From Norana najaformis (taxonomy: Eukaryota > Annelida > Clitellata > Crassiclitellata > Hormogastridae): a stretch of 64,000 nucleotides of DNA. Both the position numbers and the translations under genes were made by a program. Position 1 is the first letter of the stretch, and the number at the start of each line of letters is the position of its first letter. This document shows positions 43,917 through 58,900 of this stretch, piece by piece. The notes below the pieces were generated by a model. That model did no database searches. It had not been told where the DNA came from and saw nothing but the letters and a program-made list of their open reading frames with translations. The stretch spans positions 6,262,729 through 6,326,728 of the forward strand of contig OZ029923.1 of NCBI GenBank assembly GCA_964023275.1, written 5' to 3'.

Positions 43917-46900
43917 TCAGCGCTGAACCAGAGACGGACAGCTCGGTTTGCCAGCAACGTTCGACGACGTCTGTACATCTTGAGCGTTCAAATCGGCATG
44001 GCCAAGATCGCCTCGCGTGGTCGTCAGCAAGTAAACGGGCAGCTGCGGCCCCAGGCCCTTGCTCAGCAGAGACGTGGGAACCGCATCGCAGATATTCACC
44101 GGTTGGCGGGCAAAGGAACCACCCAGTCCTACGCTGATGTAGACGCTGCCAGGCCGCACCCCATCGCCTGCGGTTGGCGCCTCGGACGAAGCACGGCGGT
44201 CTATGGGTTCAGATTCGGTCGACGCGACGCAGTTTCTGGGCGTCGTAGTCAGCAATTGGACGGAAGAAATGATGGACCCCGGTTGCTGAGAATCTCTCGT
44301 GACGAGCAAGTACGGCTCAGTTGAAGCAACCTCACCTAAAGAAGTAACAGATTTTTCCGCTCATAGTGGATATGTAACGTTATTCTGTTTGCAGTGGACA
44401 ACAGATTTTTCAACTCATAGCAGACACATCGTTTCATAACTAGGAACATTTCAAAGTGTAATGCTTCACATTAGAGTATTTTCCAGTAGGGTTCAATTCA
44501 TATAGTTGGATTCAATTCATGCCAAAGAAAGTGTTAGGCTGTGGCTAGGCATGATTAAAGTGATCCTAATAGACTACTGACAACAGACTGTCAGTCATCA
44601 ACTCCTGCTGGGACCAACGCTGATACCAAATAGAAAGCTCTACCCTTACACAACCACATCCATAATCTGAAATGCCAGTGTTTCAGAACCTACTATTTTT
44701 ACAAATTACACTGCAGCTTATTTCTTCATAGTCAGCTAATCTCACGATTCATATTCTAGTAAAATCATTTCTGGCCGAGGCCCAAACAACAGCAGTGCTG
44801 ACAGAGTACATAGCAAGCAGTCCTGAATCTTTTTATTCAACTTGGCCACAAAAGCTGCTCTTCACGTATTTTACAATATCCACACGCCTGTAAGAGGCTA
44901 GATATTTACCTTGACACATTTACCTGGACATTCATCAAAGAGCCACTCAGGCACATGTAGCTCCTCTAAATACTACTACACATCAATCTTTTTTTGGCCT
45001 CAGCCACACTACAGCGCTCTATAAATCGTTTTATTATTACTATTATTATCAATGGTCCTGGCCGTGTAACTCTAGCAGTATAAACTAAAAAATCTCTTCA
45101 GCATCTTGGTAAGCCTTAGATATGCAGACGTATGCAAGACAAGAAGCAAGTTGTGTTTGGAATGGGTTATCAATACATCAATATCTCTGAGCCTTTCTCC
45201 ACCTTCATTCAAGGTGGGTTGGTTGAAGGCAAGCAGAGCAGCAATCTGAAGCAAAAGGTTCTACATCAACTGTCTAGAAAACTAACTCACTAACCAACTA
45301 CCTAGGACAGTGTGACTGGGTTTCAACCAATCAATTTCTAGCAACACAGTTCAGAGGCACAGGTTGCATGGCAGTGACACAAGGAACGCAACTGAGCTTT
45401 TACCTTTCTCCAGTTTGAAATGTTTCTCACTGGTCTGTAATTTCTCCAGCGTCTTTTCAGCGGCTGTCGCATTTATGCTCCAATCCAAATTTAGACCATT
45501 TAACATGTCCCTGTTTGTATCTGAAAAAAGTAGCATGCAGATCAAAAGCTATCCTTCGTAATATTTAATAAGTTACCTTTTGCATACATGTAGTGCATTG
45601 TTATCAATATAATTCCTAGTTATGTATCAAAAATATCACAGACTAACTGTGCAGCAACAGCTGATAATTTCTTGTTATGAATCAATAATAATACTACCTA
45701 ACTGATGCAACAGCTGACAATCTTAAGCAGTTTTGTGTGAGAGACTTGTTCAAGGCTATTACACAGTGGTTGTCTCTTAACAGGTTTGAACACACACTTC
45801 GAAAGTGGACAACTCCTGGCCACAGAATTTGGCTTCTGTTTAGGTTTTGCATGTTATTACAGCATCATTTTTATAGAAGTCTCTTGATGACTGGATCGCC
45901 TTGAAAATTATGAAACAGCCTTCAAATCATGTCAATCAGATGGGTTCTTTATAAACTTTGGAAACCTTAAGATCAGAAATAATCAGGTTAGTCAAACTCT
46001 GGTTCCCTATATACACAGACTAGCAAGTGAGATAGAACAAACCTGTCGCAGGAAAGCTAGAAAGAGGCCGTAATGGCGGACTGGAAAGGGCTGCGTCAGA
46101 CGTCAGTGGCAGACTCGTGTCACTGTCAGCTGAACAACTACCACCTGACAGCCTAGTCTGACTAGCACTGGTTCCCCCACTCTTCCGCCTCATTTTGTAC
46201 TCATCCAGAGTCACCTAAAGCAGAAGTTTAAACACGAATGAGACAGATGAGTTAAACAACTCACCAAAAACAAACGCAATAACATCAGCAAGATTACTGG
46301 GCCCTTCTGAGGATTACTGGGCCCTTCTGAGGATTACTGGGCCCTTCTGAGGATTACTGGGCTCTTCTGAGGATTATTGGGCCCTTCTGAGGATTACTGG
46401 GCCCTTCTGAGGATTACTGGGCTCTTCTGAGGATTACTGGGTCCTTCTGAGGATTACTGGGTCCTTCTGAGGATTACTGGGCCCTGCTGAGGATTACTGG
46501 GTCCTTCTGAGGATTACTGGGCCCTGCTGAGGATTACTGGGCCCTTCTGAGGATTATTGGGCCCTTTGGGGAGATACTGAGCCTTGTCAAGAGTTACTCA
46601 GAAGGCACTGTAAAATGTTCAGTACATAACATACAAAAAATGAAACAAACTACTGAAGATGACACTCAGTAAATCAATTAAAATAAACATAATGATGAAA
46701 ACAATCAACTGAACATAAACAAAACTACTATTTCAAACGATAATCACAGAAACGTCCATAAAATTTGGAGCTTCCCTGTGATTTATAACACTGAAGTACA
46801 AATGCCTTCCGATTATCCTCAGCATGTTTAGTTTGCCTCTTCAGAACTACTCCAAAGCAATTATTAAAATTTATCATGATTTCTCATTGTTCCCTTTTCA

Positions 46901-49900
46901 TGTTACACATGACGCCTTTCTCCTCAGCCTTCAATTTTAAAATGATTTCGTACTGTTCTCTTTTCACAATACACCTTTATCTTCTGCCCATCCATTTAAT
47001 GAACTGTATGTATGAGTTTTTCTAAGAAATTTAGGTTGAAACATTGCACTACCTTTTTCTTAAGATGGCACTGTCCAACCAATGACTGTGATGTAATGGA
47101 TAAAGATCCAGCTGCAGCAAAATCAGAATTCTCCAACAGGTCGTTTTTCGAAGCGGACGCATACGTACTGGCCTCAACCAGCAAGCCAGTACTAGTAGGA
47201 GGCTCTGTCCAATCAGCAGCTGATGTGCTGGCTTCTTGATTTGCTTGCACAGATGGTGCCTCGTTGCTTGAATAGGACACCGCTTGGTTGCCACTGGATA
47301 GCGGCAAGAGGTTTGAGTCACGGTTTGATGCAACATTTATAAACGTCGGCTGCAGAGACGACTGAAAATAGCTGCAAATCTTGGAGCTATGGTCGCTACT
47401 GGCCCACGGCAGTGAAGCATACGATAGGGTGTTAGACGGCACATCACCGTTCTGTCTGTATTCTTCTGATTTAGAGTTGTGCAGCCAGTTCTGCAGAGGT
47501 ACACTCTGACTCTCGGCTTCTTTTGCTTTCTCTTCGCTCTGACGTGCTGCCTCAACTAAAGACAATATACCCTGTCGTGGAGTGCTCACAGGCTGATACA
47601 TGGACGTGGGAAGACTGCCACTGGCAGAACTGATCCCCCCGTCTAAAGTCTGTCCCAATATCTGCTTACTAAGATAAATATTATTTGAAAGCCCGGCAAT
47701 CGAGTTTATGCCAACTGTCAGTGGGGTTGTTTTCAGTCCAGAAACGGCAAATTCAGGTACAGAATTGTCTACTGACAGCCTTAAGGGACCATAGTTAAAA
47801 AATCTGTGGACATTCACTGAACTGTCCTTCTGTCCACTAGGACATGGACTAGACAGAAGACCGGATCTTGAATAAAGATTTGCTGCCGATAAACTTGAAT
47901 CGACGCCAGATATGCTGGTACTAAGCCCTGAATTCTGCCAAGCCTGCAGTTCGTGCACCATGGCCCCCAAACGGTTTGGGGCTGCCAGAGGGTTGTACAG
48001 ACTGACAAGCTGGACCGGTTCGGGGGCCTTTATCGGGTGGTCTTTGTTGCCCGTTTTTTCAACATTGTTGTACTTAATTAATGACTCGTTCATCAGTTTG
48101 TCATTTCTGTCCATTCCAGAACCGTTAGGTGTTAGCGCAGCATCGACTGTGTTTGCCGTTTCCTCCCTAAGGACGTAACCATCGCCCCTGTGGTAACCAC
48201 TGACTGCTTGCATCAGCATGATGTTGCCTGCTGTCGAAGGAGTTGGCAGAGTCTTAGAGACAACATCGAAGTGCATGGACCGGTGTGGCTTGAAAACGTC
48301 GTCTGTTACAAGATTTTTGTTTGCACGCATCGAATCGCTCTCAGCAAAACTTGAATCCTAAAAGATACAAATAATGTCTCATAGAGTAACAACTGCTAAT
48401 TTTAAGAGATCCATAAAATTCCATAAATTTTCAGATTCATTTATACAACTCTGAGCTCTTTATTCAGAGAATTTATTAACTGGCATCACACAAAAATATC
48501 TAATTAATTATATTTAGTTAATACTTTCAAGTCAGATGTTATGGGTCAACCGTGGGAAAGTGTGGTAGGAGTCAAACCCCCAAGTGCTTTGCGACCTTGC
48601 AACTGTTAGTGGTACAACAGCTAAACCAACACAACACAAATTTTGATCTAAAATGCTCAACAGACACATAAGAAATGTGGCTGCATATCCATTTTATCTT
48701 CTTCTGACTAATGCTGCTGCATTAAGATTCTTCAATGAAGTTATGTTAACTTGTAAACAGATCTGTTGAAAAGCTGGTTTTGCTGAACATATTTGACGGA
48801 GTGCTTATATCTCCATCATCCATCAGTTCGAACTTTAAAGAGTGGTGTGCTGCTGGTTTCTTCCTTCTTGATCATTACGTGCTCAGCCACACTTGTCTTG
48901 ACAAATTCACGTTTGTAGCTGACCATCTATTCATAGAATTTTCCTTAAATAGCACTATAGAAAATTCGATTGCATTACCTGCATTTCTCTCGGTATGGCA
49001 CATCATGAAAAACTACATTTACAGTGTATCCAATCAGAAGCACAACAGAAGCTTCTAGAAGATGTTTACTGGTAAGCTTATAATGTTTCCACTTACTGCT
49101 TAATAAAGATTTTTAAATGAATAATATATGACTACCTTACCAAATTCACATTAACAACCAAAGCCTCAATTGTAACTCAACTGAAACATAATTCGTTAAG
49201 TAACCAGCTGCAACAATTATACCAACCCTTACAAACTGTAAACAGCTGACAATTTCATGAATACTTACATTGCTTTTAGCATCATGAACGAGTTCTCTGC
49301 CCTGCATCAACTCAACATCAGTGTGTTCATCGTCGCTTATTGACTCGTACTGTGGAAACACGGTATTTGCTGGAGCACTCGTTACAGGTGTGAGAAACGG
49401 TGGTGGACTATCTGCGCTCAGAGACTCGCGAGCCAGTCGTCGTTTCTTCAGCGGAGTCACAAAATCTACAAATCCAAGTAGGTCAATTCCTTTTTTTATA
49501 TATTCTTTATCTTATTTAATTTTGCAAGCAATTGAAGACTAATCTTTTTTCCAGCTATCCACACTTTTGAGGTGAATTCATAAATTAGCACGATATAATA
49601 ATAATAATATTTATTATTATTCTTTGCAACATATCTGGACACTTCTACAGTATCTTTAAAGACCTTGCAAAGGTTCTGGAACATGGCATAACTGCAGACT
49701 AAAAAACGTTTGATGCAGAGAAGGTCTAGTTGTTTCTTGACGAGTGTTTCACTGTATGCTCCAGATTTCAGCAGCCAACTGTTATCGTTTATTAGGAGCC
49801 AACTGTCTGAGCCAGAATTTCTGCTTTTCTCCAAGAAACCACACAAAAATAAGTTTGCATGTAAACACACAAAAATCTCATCTCACAGCTTTGACAGTGT

Positions 49901-52900
49901 CCCTCGGATAAATTAAAATATGCCATGGTAACAGCACGCATAAATCCAGTCAATTCAAGCAGACCAATTAAGTATTTGAAAACACACTTGAGTCTCATTA
50001 TAATTTAAGAGCCATATCAACTATCCTGTTTTAACGAGGATGTTCGACATCAAATCAATGTCATCTTATAAGTAGAACCAAACTTGGGATCCACGTCCCT
50101 TTTCACAATATATCAGATACATACAAACTGCATACACTTCATATTATAATGATGAGTGTCATAAAGAGATTCGGATGTACTGTTTCATTTTCACATACTG
50201 CCATTTCAGGTTAAGACCTACTGACTTCCTGAATGTACAAATCCCCAAGTACCGACCTGTTGGCGAGATACTGGCAATCGCCGACTGTCTGCCAGGTACG
50301 GAAGAGGAGTCTTCGTCAATTGGTGGTAGCTCCGTCTTATCACACATCGCCTGCTGCAGCCATCGCTGAAGAACAACAACATCAGCAACAACATAAAATA
50401 TTGCAGACAACTCTATCAACGTCAAAGTGATCTTTCAACAAGCTTCAGCTACCAGATGCACGCTAGTTCAGCAATCCCTTCTGCAGATTCTCTTGTATCC
50501 TAACTGTTCTGCATACTAAGGAGGTTTGGATAACATTAGTATGCTTAAGATATAAATGTTAAAATGTTGACAGAAACCTAAGCAGGACCCAAGGTGCCAA
50601 CTAAAGCTTTCATCCTTTCGAAGTCAACAACAAATACCGACTTGATACTTGGGTTTAAGATAACTTCCTGCAGTTGGACTGCTTTTGTAGAGTTTATGCC
50701 ACAGGTACAAGACCCTCCGACTTTGGGGACAAGCTTCTGAAGTTTCCTTGGAATTAAGTAAGCATGTTACTTTTGCCTTTTATAATTACTCATATACACA
50801 CACAAACGGACATAAATATCTTCTTTGACGATACATTTGTATGGATGTGAGCAAAAGCATACCTTCTTTGCTGAGCATCCTTTTGCATCGGATTGAGAAG
50901 ATCCCGGTGGAATTGGGGCCGACAGTGAGGCTGTTCTGCTACCGATGTTGGCACCTCCGTTGCTGCAGCCGATGGTGGCAGGCATGCTGTTTCGACGGAG
51001 AGTGCTCAGCGAACAGGAATGAGGGCTTGGTACACACTGGACAAACTCCGTCCCGTATTCGCTCTCAGAATTACCCAAATCAAATCCATCTGTTTTTATG
51101 CTCAACTGTTTGCCAAGCTCCTGGCCCCTCATGAGCAGCTAAACCATTACACAAGTTACACAATGAGATGACACTTTTTACAAAAACAAAACAAACAGTA
51201 ACATCTACATTACTTCTCTCTGGAGACAAACTCCAACAAGTATAGCTATGTTCTTCACGGTGCCATGCTGGTACTGAAGTGCATACAGTTCTCAGTATTG
51301 CGAAAATTTTACTTGTTGTGACCCAGGGCATTGCCACTCCTACAGCTAGGCATTGGTCCCATTGCCTGCAGATGGCCAGACCAATTTGCACTCTTATTGG
51401 GAGTCATTTAAAGACTTCATCAAGAGCAAATTTCGACTTATTCAAAGTGAGTTTCAGTTAAACAGTGAACAAATTCAATCTTCAATTCTCATGCTATCAA
51501 AGTCTTTGACTATACATAATCAGACTCAGAACAAGAAAAGTGTGCAATCACAAGAAATAAAAATGATTGTCTGATTGTAGAATTATGATTATTAACAGCA
51601 GATCTGCTTCTGTTTACTTATGCAAAGATCAGCACACACCAAAAAATTACAAATGCAAAAAACTTCATTTTAAAAGTTTAGTTTAAAAATACTCTTTTAC
51701 TTAAATACGCAGTTACTTAATTTGTTAGGAAGTTCCATTGGGTAGCGGAAATGAATTCAAAAGGAGACCAAAAAAACAAGTGACAGACTGAAACTGTTAA
51801 ATTCAATGAAAGAAAGAAGTATTCCTGACTCGGAAGAAGTACCTTTTTAGGGTGCACTGTCCACCTGTCCAGAACAGAAGCAGTGGTTGGGGTTTCTGCA
51901 GTAGACACTAAAGTCAAAGTGGCTGAAAACTGAACAGAGTCTATGCTCATGTCAGCTGGAGAAATGATAGTGGAACTGCAGACTGGCTGGTTGCTGCTGC
52001 AGCTGATTTCACTCGTCGGCATCACCGAAGAAGGGGGGTTAGAACTCGGGGTTGCAGCTGCACTATTTACCACACTCATGCTACACCTTTTCAACAAAAT
52101 AACATTCATTTAATTAGCAAAAACAAGAATAAACAATGCTAACAAAACAAGATGTGAATAGTTAATGTAAGGTAAGGCTTTATGGGTCTACCAACTACCA
52201 ACAGAATCAAAGTGTAGCTACTGCTAACCATTTAGCTGAAGCATGAATACAGCAGCAATCTAAAAACTGGACAATCTTTCCTTGTAGATTATATGGCTGA
52301 GCAAACGTACTTTCAATTTTCCATGACACACTGCAGCAAATGCAGAACTCGCAGGGAAAGACTGACTCATTAGCTCTTGGCTTGATTCCGCTTGCAAAGA
52401 TCACAGCAAAGTGAAGAGCATAACACAGATATGTGGACAAATAACCAAGAAGCATGAAGTTTCCTATCGTAGAAAGTTCCTGCTGTTTCCTCAGATGCAA
52501 AATTAATACAAATTTAAACAAATAAAGCTCATATTTGTACAGATAATAGCTTACAAAGAATATCTCTTAAATATTTGAAATTTCAGAATCTTAACAAAAA
52601 CTACATTAATTTGGCCAAACTGCTGAAGAACAAACCTTCTTGAGGAGGTACTATGTCGGGATCGTTTTACTTTAGTTTTTGATTCTGCTTTAACAGGAAC
52701 TTCAGTCACAGCAGGTTCGACCTTGATGAAAAATTACAAATCTTATACTGTTCACTTGCACAGAAATAACAGACTAAGCACAGACCGACAGTAAACAGAA
52801 TGCTATACCATACTAATACTAACAGTTGCCTCCTGCCAAAATTGGTTACACATCTAAGCATAGCTTTGCAGTGATACTTTGATTTGCCCTCTAGAGAAAA

Positions 52901-55900
52901 TGCGTGCATCATTTTTTGCACCACTATTAATATTTTCCCCAGTAGGATACTGGAAAACACAGCAACAACAATACTGAACTGAAAAAGGATGTCAGAATTT
53001 GCCTGAAAATAGCTGACAGGACAAGGCTAAACTATAGAAGTACCTAGATGCAGATGAGCAGATCAATTTATGCCACACTTCTGTGGAACCCCTAGCATGA
53101 AACTGCAGACATCGAATTATGTGAAGGAATTGCCAGACTTACTCGCTTACGTGAAGCATCACCTCTATTAGGCCTTCTAGGTACCTGATCTTTGACCATC
53201 AAGGAAGGAGCGTCAGCAGATGGCTGTTTTGAATCAGTAGTTGTTGACTCGGAAGTACTTCTGCTGTCCCTACTATCCCTGGACTTCCTCGAATGTTCCT
53301 TGGTCTTAGTCGGTTCCCTTGTTTTTGTATGTTCCATGCGAGACTGAGCTTCCTTCTTTCGTTCCTCTTGCTTTGCCATTCTTTCAAACATCTTCATCAC
53401 CATCTCAAGCTTCTTCTCCTCACGGGTCTGTCAACAGATTCCAAACAACTCAGATTATAATGTAAAGAAACTAATTTATAAAACAACAGATATAATCACA
53501 CCCTTCAAAATCACTGTCATTACGACCATTACACCAGAATAAAAGAATTGTCTTCTCAAACTGAAGTTGTCTGAATAATGTCTCAAACATCATGTCATCT
53601 CAGCCACATACTCAAACTCAGGAACATGGCACAAGTCATCTGAAAATATAAGAATTATCAAACACACCCTGACTAAAATGACTCAAACGTCCACATCGAA
53701 TGAGACATGCTTTTTTGACCACCACATAAAGTGGCATCCACCTAGCGAGTATTTCATCTTCAAATGACTGAAAAAACTGCAAACCTTCTTCTTGGATTTA
53801 TCATTCTCTTCCGGATCTCCATGCGAGGCAGATGAAGTGGGAGCCGGTGCAGGATGATGACTTTCGTTATCAGAAGCAGTAAGTGTCGGAGCAGCAAGTG
53901 TTACCTGCTTCCGTACTGGTGACACTGGCGACACTGGTACAGTTTCCACTGTTGATGGCTCAGCCTTGATATCAGGCTCCTTCTTAATCTAGTAAAACAA
54001 TAACACTGGTATTTAAGAATAGGTAGTTCATCTCAATTGGTTGTAACTGTTTATTGCATAAAATATAGATATATGGAAAACTGCTTCCAAAACAGTCTAC
54101 GTAGATAAAACAAAATGCATGCAATTGCATGGCAGATTCTCGGGCTTGCTACTATTTAGCATCACTAAAATGTAAAATTTGAAGCTTTCCTGTAACAAAA
54201 AATTCAGTAACAAATAAAATTTCACTATAATACAGTGCATATAAAAGCAAATTACATTTCACCTACACAGCTCCCCAGATTTGCTAAAACCAGCCATTCA
54301 TTCAGACTGGACATTTAACAATGTGCACCAAGAATTTAGCAGACTTTCAGCAATATTCAGATAATTCAATTTAGGACAGTATTAACTAATTCTGCTGTAT
54401 AAAACTTACCATAAGAAACTTATGCCGTTTAATAGCCATGATTTGTTACTTAAATGTAAATAAAATTTATACCCAATCATAAATAAAATTAAATTACCAT
54501 TTTTAAAAATTAAAACGCAATCAAAAGTTCACACGGGGCTACTTTGGCATAAAGCAGGAATACTTTTAAATAAACAAGAATAGACCAATCTAATTTGTAT
54601 CACGATTTCCCGATAGGCCATTTACATCAATCACAACCAAAGTAAATTCCTGGACACATACACACACAGACAATGTCATACATACCCACAACTCTATACA
54701 TATACACAAATACAGGTGTATATATATATATATATATACAAAAAGACATACACACAAATAAACATAAAATGCTTTCCCTACCTCAATCTCAGCGACACTT
54801 TCATTTTTCAGACTGGTCAACAGCGGTTCCTTGTTGTGCTTCACCATCGTCAGCAGCGAAGATGACGATGACGACAATGATGACGATGATGATATCTTCT
54901 TCGGCGACAAGACAGCATGCTCCTGATGAGGCATGACCTCAAGTGACCTTGCTGTTCTCTGTCTCCTTGCAGCAGGACTGAAGAATACAGAAATCCATGT
55001 TACAAGCAGATGTTTACTGATGCTGCAGTCGGGGATGACAAAAGAAGAGATGGGGAGACATGATTCAACAAGACCTGAAGCTCCTCAGACTGAAGAAGGA
55101 AGATACTGGAGATAGGAACAAAGGGAAAATTGAAATGGAAAAGAAGGATCTGTGTGGCTGATCACTGAGACAGACAGACAGACAGACATACAGACAGACA
55201 CAGACAGACAGATACACACAGACAGACAGACAGACAGAGATGTTACAAACACTTCTACAGAGGCCTAAAAGCACTTTAGACACACAATAAATAAAAAATA
55301 CACAAAAAGGTTATCAATATGCATACTTTGCAGGAACCTTTAAATTCTTTAAAAAAACAGTCTTGGCAACAACTGCAAAATCTCTCAGAACCAATCAATA
55401 AAAGTTCAACACTCGATCTGTCCTACACCTGACTCACTTTCTCAGCACCAATTATGTGAGTTTACCCCTCTCAAAAATGGTTTAAACTCAAGTTGCTTAT
55501 TCTAATCTAATCTGGAAACTCCTGAACAGCTTCTTCTTCTAGTATATGCGGTTGGAGCCCAGCTATTTACAAGTGACATCACTAGCAAAATGAAGAACCA
55601 TTAGTCTGCCCCTGAAACACGTTTGCAGACAGACATTGACAATTTGCACCATAGCCTGAGGTTTTGAGCTGTTGTTATGATACACAAGGTATGAATCGAT
55701 GGCCACTGTTACAGAATGATGTGAACCTGTGAGAATTAGGAAACAGTACTAGGACAAATATTAGCAAACAATTCAATGTTGACAATAAAGACTTCTGCCT
55801 GCAAAAGTAACTTCTTCAACAAACTCATAGAGCATGTAAAAACACAAGATCAAAACTGCTGCAAAAAGTCATAAAAAGCAAAAACACAAGAGCAAAAGCT

Positions 55901-58900
55901 CTTCAGCAAGGTCAAAAAAAGTAAAAAGGCAAGATCAAAAGCATAATTCACATACCCAGTTGAATGTGATGCCTCACGTCTCTGAAACTTTGCAACAGGA
56001 CAGGACACTCTTGTGCAAGCACAGTCAACAAGATAGCCGCTGAAAAGAAGTACAGCAATAAGCTTAAGTTGTCAGAAGATGTTTCATTGCAACATTTATT
56101 TTATCACCAAAAATCTCCAATTAAGAATGATCTCAAAACACTTTCAGCATCATGAATGACACACAACAGCTGCACTACTTCAACTCTATGTAAAATATGG
56201 CCAGTGAAACTACTACAGAGTTTTTCTGTGATAAAGCATGTCTACATATTTCAACCACTGATACACTACTGTTACTAATAACACTGGATAAGCCACAATA
56301 TTAAAAATTGCTTACCATTTATGGTAGTTGAAATCAAATGGTATGGTAATTTCTGCGCCTCGTACAATGCTTTTTGTCGCACACAGAAAAAATCGCACAG
56401 TGCTGCCCTCTAGTAAGTGCCGAACCTGAAATTGATGAAAGCATTCATAAAAGATGAAGCAAAAAGAGAAAATTGCAAAATACCAATAACTGACATTTTT
56501 GGCAACAGCCATGGTAGAGCATAATAAGTTTGTTCCATTTTGTTTATGCAAAAATCATATCAGCATTCTGCCTGGTCATGTTTCTTTTTTTCTCTAAAAA
56601 CTGTGCTGGCTTTCAACTTATTCATAGTTTTCTTCAAACTGGGTAATCAACTCTAGCAAAATGTGGGCATTTCTGTTTCAGCTGAAAAAACTTTGACATA
56701 GAAGCAGACAATCTAAACTTCAAACTAAACATGACACAGTAAATTACTCAAGATCATACCAAAATAAGCACTGAAATTATAAGCCTCCTTGGAAAGGTAC
56801 TTCAGTAGTCAATAATCATTAAATCATTAAATATTAGAATCTATATAATTCCCTTAAATGCATGTGTGTGTAAATATGTACATAGTCTAACAGGGACAAT
56901 TGTTCTCAGAAGAGACAATTTGCCTAACTAGCATGCAGATACAACTGAGTAAGATAGGCTAGCTATAAACAGTATACCTGTAGTTAACATACTTGTAGTA
57001 AACTTGTACGGTTAAGGTACTGTGCTTAATATCTACTCCACATGGAAATAAGGCATGTTAACAATGCATTACTTACTTACTTATTTCACTTTCAAGCAAA
57101 ATATTGCAGATAACATTCTGATGAATAACCACATGACTATAGCAAGCCTGGTGCTTACCTCTGCATTTGGTGTGCAGGACCGACGCACAAAACGTGCCAT
57201 GTTGCCGTACAAACTAGCGTCGATACACAGGTCAAGGCCACCCAGTTTTGAATAGAAAAGAACATTTGGCTCAGCCCTAAAAATATTAATAATACTAAAA
57301 CAATCATGTGTTTAACGTAAAAGCGCAACAATCCTATTGCACAACTTTACTTAGAACTAGAAAATAAACAGTATACCAAAAAAATCGCAAGATCAGATCC
57401 AGAAAAAGACAACTAAGAAAATATGAAAAATAATAAGATGCCAAACTAGACTACAGAACAAAAACTGTGTAAGATACCTGTGGTGAAAGAGATTTTCCTT
57501 GTCATATTGATCCCGCAGCATCACCTTTCCCACATACTCGATCAGTGGTTGATTAGTAAGTATATCTTCACAAGCTTCCAGTCCCTTCATAAAAAAAACA
57601 GTAAAAAAACAAAAAAACATCATACCCTGCTCTTCATTTACACATACTGCTTTAGCACTCACACAAAACCCATTCAGGAAAAAATTAAAACCGAACCTAA
57701 ACTGAGAAACAAAATTATTCATGAAGACTGTCAATTCAACTTTACAACCATACCATCCCATCCACTAAAATCAGGACCACAAAGCCAAAATTACCCCCAA
57801 ACCAAAACATCTGCAAAGTACTGAAACAGCCAATCATGAACTGAACTTGAAAATAGTATCCTAAGAAATGCTAAACCTGAAACAATATCTGAGAACAATT
57901 TAGGCATTTCCCATCTCTAAAATAAATGCATCATTGTGCTTCCTTTTCACTTCCAACGGTTCTCCGCAAGTTGAATCGCCACAGAAGATTATCATGCAAA
58001 GCATCACGTCAAGAAAAATGACCAACTACCATACCTTACCTCAGATCCTTCAATCCTACTCACCATTCTAGTGCTGCTGACTGCAGCCACAACACAGGAC
58101 GGTCCAAACTGTAACTTCTCATAGACTGACGGTGAGCAGGCAGCAACCTGCTGGCCGTTAAATTTGATGCTGGCCAAGAGGTTCTGGAGTTCCATTGTAT
58201 AGCAGTTGGATGCTGCCTCCTGGTAGATCTCAATGGATGGAGGATTTGTATTATTCATAGACGATGCAGGCATCACGAGTGCTCCATTCTGTGGCAGAGC
58301 TGCCTCTTGCCTCACAGTCTCTCCAAGGCCATCAATTATCATTGGCTCAATGTGGGCTTTCTTCGGAGATGCCACAGACAGCTTCTAGCAGAAAAAGAAC
58401 ATGAAAATGTTAAACTTGATGCCTGTACTTTCTAGCAGTAAGTAAGTAATGCATTTCTTAACACACTATAAGTCTTTCAATTGAGTGAGGAATCGTACAC
58501 ATATAAAAAGAAAAACAAAAGAACAAAACAGGAGAAACAAAAGAACACGAAAATACTAAAAAATCGATGCCAATGCTCACGCAAAGAAACGTTCATTAAA
58601 AGTCAAAGAGGAGACAATATAATGTTAACTCACAGACTGAAGCTAGAAGTGAAAGAAGATATGGTATTCACAGCTAAATTACAACACACAGTATTACTCT
58701 GCTATAATTAAAAACCAAACTAGTAATCTACAAATAGCATTAACTTGTAAAGGTACCATTATCTACCAACAGCAACTTCTCAAACAGAAATTACTAATAT
58801 TCAACATGTTTTTACCCAAGGTAGAAATGATCCCCCAGGACTTAAAAAATTCTCCAGAGAAAAAGAAGACAGTGCTTCAGGAATTTAAAATATTCTCCTG

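Noticed and set aside
43899..44324. Plus-strand ORF of 141 codons
   Set aside because: Antisense to the terminal exon of the KMT2E-like gene, whose frame and acceptor phase fit the preceding exon.
58481..58711. Lysine-rich plus-strand ORF
   Set aside because: Low-complexity AT-rich intron sequence with no splice or domain support.
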